Part shown: positions 31,001-34,582 of the stretch, in pieces | How the letters are laid out: every line of letters starts with the position of its first letter | How positions within the stretch are numbered: the stretch's first letter is position 1 | Assembly (NCBI GenBank): GCA_026982355.1 | Contig: JALSHG010000002.1 | Coordinates: 1-34,582, forward strand | Length of the DNA: 34,582 bases | DNA from: Thermodesulfovibrio sp. | GTDB lineage: Bacteria > Nitrospirota > Thermodesulfovibrionia > UBA6902 | Direction of reading: 5' to 3' | Program-made: the position numbers and the translations under genes | The notes under the pieces: model-generated | What the model was told of the DNA's origin: nothing | Seen by the model: the letters and a program-made list of their open reading frames with translations, nothing else | The model's database searches: none

Positions 31001-32091
31001 TTCCCGTACCTTATCTTTCCCGCAAGGCTGTCGACCGCAAGTGTGTCGAACACGGCGTTGCGGAGCTTGACCGTCCCGCTGCCCCTCAGGCCGGGCAATG
31101 TCCCGGTGATCTTTCCGTCCACGGAGAGGGCGCCCCTGATATTCTCCTTCACCTGCAGGATTTCCATCAAAGTCTCAAGATAAAACCGGCCCTTTGTCTT
31201 CAGATCAAATGTAAACCGCGGCGGCCCGGAGCCCTCATCCCCGGCCAGGTCAACCGTTCCGTCAATGGACAACACACCGTCCCTCTCCTGCTTCAGCCCG
31301 AAGGCCCTGTTTAAAGTGAATGCGGATATCCTGGCCCTTGTGTGAAACCTGCCGTTTTTAATCCCCCCGTCCGGGGCAAGGAGCGCCTCGCCCTTTACGT
31401 GCAGGTCCGACCCTGAAGAGCGGACATTGATCTCCGTGACGCTGATGCGCCGGTTTTCAAGCCTGATTTTACCGTCAAGCCCGCCCGAGAGTCCGGAACC
31501 GCGGGGGAGTTTCAGCGCTGCATCCCTGAGCGACACATTGATTGTCGAAGATGTGTTGCTTGAGAGCATGTCCAGGAACAGGCCGCTTCCCGATATGCCG
31601 AATGAGCCCTTTGCATCAGTGAATTTTATACTGCCGTCGGTCAACTGCACGTTTTTCAGGCTCACCCCGTACCCGCCTTCACCGCCCCTGGATGAGGATT
31701 TCCTGATATTATCCATTATCCTGTTCACATCCTCTTCGCCGACGGTCAGGTCCGGTTCTTTCAGCATTAATTTCCTTATCCTTATCTCTTTTGAGAGCAG
31801 GCCGGTCAGGTCGATGTATGCGCGTGCCTTGGTGATCCAGAGGAGCCTGTTTCCGTTTTTGTCAAAGACCTTGAACCCCTTGGCCTGGAGGTAAAAGGGA
31901 AAGAGATTGATAACGGCCTTGTCGATGAGCACCCTCTCCCTTGTTGCGTTTTCAAAAACAGGAATAATAATCCTCTTTATTGAATTCGACAGGTACGGTC
32001 CCCTCAGGAGAAAGAATAAAATGCCGAAGGCAAAAGCGGCCAGGCTCAGAAATGCTGTTATTTTAGCTTTACGGGTTCTGACTTTTATCAA
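28099..32091 (-). CDS. tamB: TamB-like translocation and assembly module protein
   Basis: 1330 residues, similar in length to E. coli TamB. One N-terminal membrane anchor (about 10-30: ITAFLSLAAFAFGILFFLLRG) is followed by an AsmA-like N-terminal portion and a long beta-rich repetitive body of TamB/AsmA type that in the family forms a lipid-carrying groove spanning the periplasm. The C-terminal ~300 residues carry the DUF490/TamB block (GTVEADRGSIYFRGNEFRV, FSDPPLSEEDILSLLTFG, ITVGKQLLDDKLSV). It overlaps or abuts the Omp85 gene (ATGA), so the pair forms a TamA/TamB-like system. The start at 32091 is TTG without a near ribosome binding site; GGAAGGA (32115-32121) is placed 8 bases before an in-frame ATT at 32106. 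Confidence 0.88.
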   Translation of the reverse strand: MIKVRTRKAKITAFLSLAAFAFGILFFLLRGPYLSNSIKRIIIPVFENATRERVLIDKAVINLFPFYLQAKGFKVFDKNGNRLLWITKARAYIDLTGLLSKEIRIRKLMLKEPDLTVGEEDVNRIMDNIRKSSSRGGEGGYGVSLKNVQLTDGSIKFTDAKGSFGISGSGLFLDMLSSNTSSTINVSLRDAALKLPRGSGLSGGLDGKIRLENRRISVTEINVRSSGSDLHVKGEALLAPDGGIKNGRFHTRARISAFTLNRAFGLKQERDGVLSIDGTVDLAGDEGSGPPRFTFDLKTKGRFYLETLMEILQVKENIRGALSVDGKITGTLPGLRGSGTVKLRNAVFDTLAVDSLAGKIRYGNRKFALNEFTARLYGGVIRGDAYILIPRGDFSVAGAVSGVDSPEFFRFIKWDSPFPRGKIRGTFQVDHASGGDMSVTADINYLNTSVNKKGDVLGRLRTVDASLELRGDVLALKDTLLSTSLSDLSMDGTIDFRRHTLALNLRVQSRDVSDLTAPYYRDIAAPVSFSGVMKGPMDDPEISGRLEAGAGAVRGVEFESAFADLKYSINMLSVRQLQVREGEAVCDISGNVRFRKAAGLFSFNNPFFSAKAALQGAGLKPLVKAAYRDMPVSGTVSGTLSFEGDTKKYSGSADLTVENAAVYGRRLDRVAVKADLEPEKIKIRSLTAYRDESRLTAAGDLSFSGRLNASASLDNIHLRDILPPGDYPVDAVFNMDLKGGGTIGNPDLRFSVDIDEIAFRKIKMNKGRITGRLSGRRLDAEGELAGGLITADATASLSGGIPWSADIKLKKGRYDFLLTEFLDEVPEDLLLSLEGDIRLKGRGRKVSVYSEFASAGLSLYGYNFRNTGDIVLELVDDEFRVKSFSMSGSGADLSVSGGVRINEKYALKLTGDMDIAPLKVLTDRLASLKGRSDFNIDIAGSWDHPELTGKININDATAALKDFVYKIGPVNGTIFLKKDRFVFDSLKTAFAGGAVTFSGAGYIEGRSLKRLFVSSVLRGITVRPVEGVSASFDGRLFYEASAKASSLTGTIDIKRAMYRKDVEFTAAWLPGMEQVAEAPAEYPAFLSATELNIRIQGPSNILIDNNIARAPVKIDVSLTGTVAEPGLIGTVEADRGSIYFRGNEFRVLEGSSVEFVEANHIVPVFHLLAETSVRDYYIKLSLDGTIDRFDLSLFSDPPLSEEDILSLLTFGQIKREAKGFESGLLASEAASLLTGNIQGEMTENFKYIAGLERFEIEPHTTATGAFSPKITVGKQLLDDKLSVIYSTSIGTTEEPVIKLKYSLGRNISVSASKNEIGSVGADLKYRFEFR

Positions 32092-32154
32092 CGGCTTTTT
32101 GTTAATGGCGAATGTCCTTCCGCGTTACAGTCCATAATAATAATAAATAGTTGT

Positions 32155-32276
32155 TCACTTCTGCCGGCTTAAACCTGCGGTTGCATCAACCACCCCCGCA
32201 GGCGAGGGGGGAGAGCGTGATTGTAAAGGTTTTGTGCGGCAGGCCCCCTCCCCTGTTGCATGAACATCGATGTTTA
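32155..32276. repeat. Degenerate repeat copy upstream of tamB
   Basis: CTGCCGGCTTAAA and GGTTGCATCAACCACCCCCGC at the left, and CCCTCCCCTGTTGCATGAAC at the right, resemble repeat ends with a diverged centre. It lies next to the 88-bp copy at 32277. Confidence 0.5.
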
Positions 32277-32364
32277 CCTTACAGTTGCATGAAAACATCT
32301 CCCGCGGGCAGGGAAGTGCGGAGGTTTTAACCGGCCTCTCCTGCCCGCTCATGCAACATTAAGG
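32277..32364 (-). repeat. Short dispersed repeat between tamB and tRNA-Ala
   Basis: 88 bp from CCTTACAGTTGCATGA to TCATGCAACATTAAGG, of the same length class as the copy at 7569-7655. A further partial end, TTTATGCAACATCAATG, follows directly, so three repeat pieces lie in tandem here. Confidence 0.85.
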
Positions 32365-32385
32365 TTTATGCAACATCAATGTTCA

Positions 32386-32394
32386 TGCTATAAT
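32386..32394 (+). promoter_or_regulatory. Extended -10 promoter of tRNA-Ala
   Basis: TGCTATAAT, a TGn extended -10 with perfect TATAAT, lies 57 bases before the tRNA. The -35 region (TTATGC at 32366) is weak and lies in repeat-derived sequence. Confidence 0.5.
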
Positions 32395-32450
32395 ACCTAA
32401 ACTAAAAGATAGGCGTCAATTTAAAGAGGCCGGAGCAGGAGGATTTTTCA

Positions 32451-32526
32451 GGGCGGTTAGCTCAGTCGGGAGAGCGCCACGTTCGCAACGTGGAAGTCGG
32501 GGGTTCGAATCCCCTACCGTCCACCA
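32451..32526 (+). tRNA. tRNA-Ala (anticodon CGC)
   Basis: 76 bases including an encoded CCA. Acceptor GGGCGGT pairs with ACCGTCC and contains the G3-U70 wobble that identifies alanine tRNAs. The D arm is GCTC...GAGC, the anticodon arm is CCACG-TTCGCAA-CGTGG with CGC as anticodon, and the T arm is GGGGG-TTCGAAT-CCCCT (one G-T pair). The discriminator base is A. Confidence 0.97.
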
Positions 32527-32580
32527 TGAATCTCCGCTGCATACCTGCGGTCGTAACGATGGGATTGTGCCGGATAGCCC

Positions 32581-34026
32581 TCAGGCCTTTGATTTGAGGA
32601 TGACGTCGACAGCGCCGGATATCAGCTCCGTAAAAGACTGCCTCGCGGTCCGGGGATAGACCTTGACGTAGGAGGTGTAGCCCCTCCACAGCTTCCTGAT
32701 CACATTATAAAAATTATGTAACGGCAGCCTGACCATGAACTTGATGATATGAATGAGAAAGGGGAATTCCACGGCTATTGAAAACAGTTTGTGGAAGTTT
32801 TCTATCTCCCTCTTGTCCTTCAGGTTCAGGATGGACTTATCATGGTAGGTCGACAGGAACTCACCCGCCTTTTCCTCGTCGAGATAGCCGTTTGATACCG
32901 CGTAATCGTACAGCTCCGTCTTGGGATACGGGTAGACGAGGTACGCCCACGTGCCCGTGGAGCGGCATTTCACGTTCAGGTCCCACGTCTCCAGGGCCAT
33001 TTCAAAGGTCTCACCTGGGGAGCCGATCATGTTGTAGGTGAAGAAGGGCACCTTCCTGTCGTGCAGAATCCGCGCCGCCCTGAGGATGGCCTCTTTGCTC
33101 ATGTTTCTCTTCAGGACCTTGTTCCTGATGAAGTCGTTCCCCGCCTCCACGGCAAACGTGACATTGTAAAGCCCGGCCCTTTTCAGGTCGTCTATTATTT
33201 CCCCGGTCACATGGTTGGCCCTGAGCACACAGTAAAAAGGCAGGCCTATCTCTTTTGAATACTTTTCGGAAAATTCCTTCACCCAGTTCTTGTTCAGGGT
33301 GAATATCTCGTCCCTGAACAGGACATATTCGAGGGGATATTTCGCCCTGACCTGCTTGATCTCTTCGATAACATTATCAACGCTCCTGCGGCGGATGATG
33401 CTGTCTCCCTTCGCCAGCATCCTGTGGAGCTGGTGGTTGAAACAGTAAGTGCAGTTGTAGGGACAGCCGAAGGCGCTCATAAAGGAAAACGATTTTGTCT
33501 TCCTGTAGGAAGGGTACTTGTCGAATATGCTCCTGTCCGGGAAAGGCAGATCGTCAAGGGACCCGATCTGGCGGCCCACCGGGTTTTTGTATATCCTCCC
33601 GTCCTTTCTTATCCACCAGTTGGGTGTCCGGGTGATATCCTCTCCCTTCTGCAGTTTGTCGACGAGGCCTGGCACTGCCTCGAATCCCTCTCCGCGGCAT
33701 ATTGCGTCTATCTCTTCCTCTTCCTCTATCAGTTCAGGGGAGAATGTCGGATGGGGACCTCCGAACATGGAGAAAAAATCGAACTTTTTCTTCAGCCTTC
33801 TGTTTATCTCCACCATGGGAAGATGCAGGCCGGTGAAAGCGCTGTATGCTACGATATCAGGGGAAAACTCCCTGAAAACCCCTTCGGCTTCATCATAATC
33901 CACGGAAGTTACATCACACTGGTGCCCTGCCTTTTTCAGGACGGCAGACAGATACATTGTGCCAAAGGAGAGAAATCCACTGAATATCAGTGTCTTGTTT
34001 ATTTCGGTCACAAGTAAAACGCGCAA
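32581..34026 (-). CDS. B12-binding-domain radical SAM protein (paralog C)
   Basis: 481 residues. Cobalamin-binding-type domain at 1-125 (FSPDIVAYSAFTGLHLP, GGPHPTFSPELI near 89-100, CRGEGFEAVPGLVDKL near 110-125) without a DxHxxG motif. C188, C192 and C195 (GCPYNCTYC) form the radical SAM cluster site. RRRSVDNVIEEI, FRDEIFTLNKNW and IGLPFYCVLRANHVTGE match paralogs A and B. The start is TTG at 34026, supported by a perfect AGGAGGTG at 34031-34038. It is alone, converging on tRNA-Ala, outside the glycan locus. The substrate is unknown, though the similarity suggests related chemistry on a lipid or glycan. Confidence 0.86.
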   Translation of the reverse strand: MRVLLVTEINKTLIFSGFLSFGTMYLSAVLKKAGHQCDVTSVDYDEAEGVFREFSPDIVAYSAFTGLHLPMVEINRRLKKKFDFFSMFGGPHPTFSPELIEEEEEIDAICRGEGFEAVPGLVDKLQKGEDITRTPNWWIRKDGRIYKNPVGRQIGSLDDLPFPDRSIFDKYPSYRKTKSFSFMSAFGCPYNCTYCFNHQLHRMLAKGDSIIRRRSVDNVIEEIKQVRAKYPLEYVLFRDEIFTLNKNWVKEFSEKYSKEIGLPFYCVLRANHVTGEIIDDLKRAGLYNVTFAVEAGNDFIRNKVLKRNMSKEAILRAARILHDRKVPFFTYNMIGSPGETFEMALETWDLNVKCRSTGTWAYLVYPYPKTELYDYAVSNGYLDEEKAGEFLSTYHDKSILNLKDKREIENFHKLFSIAVEFPFLIHIIKFMVRLPLHNFYNVIRKLWRGYTSYVKVYPRTARQSFTELISGAVDVILKSKA

Positions 34027-34480
34027 TCAGCACCTCCTGTACGTTGAAACGGTTTTTCTTCTCTACTGAGCGATTTTATTAATTAATTCAGGATACCCTC
34101 AGGCAAAGCTCTCTGGGGAAAAAGGCAGTCACCCGGGCGCGTATCACCGCCGCTTCCATGGATTCCTTTACGGGACACGGACAGATTCCCCGCCGCCCGG
34201 AATGGCGGAACCGGGAATCGCTCAATTCAGGCTCCGATGCCTGAACTCTTGAGAACATGCATGTTTTTTCGTTTTTTATAGTTGAGTCTCTTGCAAGAGT
34301 CGTCTCACTGTCACCTGCAGCGGAGAGAGAGGTCTTTGTAACTCACCGCTGCCGAAAGATTTCCCCCTCCGGTCGAAATGACATATACAGACATTTTCAT
34401 ACTTTTGCAAGAGGCTCGGTTGTATTAATTTTAACAATAAATGCGGATTAACTACAACCATATTATAAAAAAAGGTAATG
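34027..34480. other. 454-bp intergenic region with hairpins and a MITE-like element
   Basis: No supported gene. Plus-strand hairpins: GATTCCC (34173-34179) with GGGAATC (34213-34219), a perfect TTCAGGC/GCCTGAA (34226-34245), and AACATGCATGTT (34254-34265) followed by TTTTCGTTTTTT, which looks like a plus-strand terminator although no plus gene precedes it. The MITE-like element at 34284-34417 follows. Confidence 0.5.
34284..34417. repeat. MITE-like element, 134 bp
   Basis: GAGTCTCTTGCAAGAGT (34284-34300) and ACTTTTGCAAGAGGCTC (34401-34417) are inverted repeats of 17 bases with two mismatches. Inside, the minus strand has GTCATTTCGACCGGAGGGGG, a sequence type I know from intergenic repeats in many Gram-negative genomes. 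There is no transposase inside. Target-site duplication is not clear. Confidence 0.55.
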
Positions 34481-34582
34481 TCAAGATTTCTGTGTAAATT
34501 CTTTTAAGGGTGTCATTCTCCATTTATCATTTAAGTGATTTAGTACAGCATAAACAATCCTCTCAATACTCTGAGAGTTGTT
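34481..34582 (-). CDS. C-terminal tail of an unidentified gene, 5' end outside window
   Basis: 33 codons open to the window edge and ending in TGA at 34481-34483. The peptide (IERIVYAVLNHLNDKWRMTP in its middle, then LKEFTQKS) is amphipathic and has ordinary protein composition. I do not recognise the family; a transposase or DNA-binding tail is possible but not shown. A hairpin CTCTCA/TGAGAG with outer AACAA/TTGTT at 34553-34582 overlaps it. Confidence 0.35.
   Translation of the reverse strand, partial: NNSQSIERIVYAVLNHLNDKWRMTPLKEFTQKS

Noticed and set aside
32462-32689. Minus-strand open frame overlapping the tRNA and the radical SAM 3' end
   Set aside because: It is a frame read antisense through tRNA-Ala; frames of this kind (with a VDGRGFEPPTSTLR-like segment) are a well-known artefact of tRNA genes.

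Overview
The window looks like the chromosome of a Gram-negative, probably anaerobic bacterium. Evidence for an outer membrane is a TamB-like protein, a seven-POTRA Omp85 protein, a SurA-like chaperone and Lgt. Evidence for anaerobic one-carbon metabolism is a metV-metF pair of the acetogen type and three radical SAM/B12-domain proteins. The combination would fit a Nitrospirota or Desulfobacterota lineage, but that is an inference; no rRNA or marker gene fixes the taxonomy.

Layout. (1) 1-2505: an fxsA fragment (minus), a J-domain/zinc-ribbon/PilZ fusion (plus), a 600-bp gap holding a strong candidate minus-strand small RNA with its own promoter and terminator, and a mannosyl-3-phosphoglycerate phosphatase-like gene (plus). 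(2) 2482-7502, all minus: folE-metV-metF-small membrane protein-lgt from one promoter, then slyD-panB from another. (3) 7675-23645, all minus: a surface-glycan locus. A radical SAM protein and a DegT aminotransferase come first. They are followed by a DPM1-like GT2, a methyltransferase-GT2 fusion, a GT87, a membrane/spermidine-synthase-like protein, a GtrB-like GT2, a methyltransferase, a WbqC protein, a LegB/RmlB-like dehydratase, a second radical SAM protein, a methyltransferase and a second DegT aminotransferase. (4) 23973-32091, minus: an outer-membrane biogenesis operon tamB-omp85-surA-like-SDR. (5) 32092-34582: nested repeats, tRNA-Ala(CGC), a third radical SAM gene, a MITE-like element and the tail of an unidentified gene.

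The most unusual signal is a family of dispersed repeats (nine sites in 34.6 kb, in about 48-, 88- and 205-215-bp forms). They share ends of the type CCTTAnnGTTGCATAA, lie at gene junctions, and every copy whose orientation can be read is co-oriented with the minus-strand genes. Long copies carry a conserved open frame starting [15 protein letters not shown]-like. In three copies this frame ends just before, or overlapping, the start codon of the next gene. Repeat ends also supply Shine-Dalgarno-like AAGG or GGAG sequences to panB, a methyltransferase and the LegB-like gene. A half copy is fused in frame to the Omp85 gene and gives its likely start codon. The opposite strand of the repeat is open too, so whether the peptide is real remains undecided.
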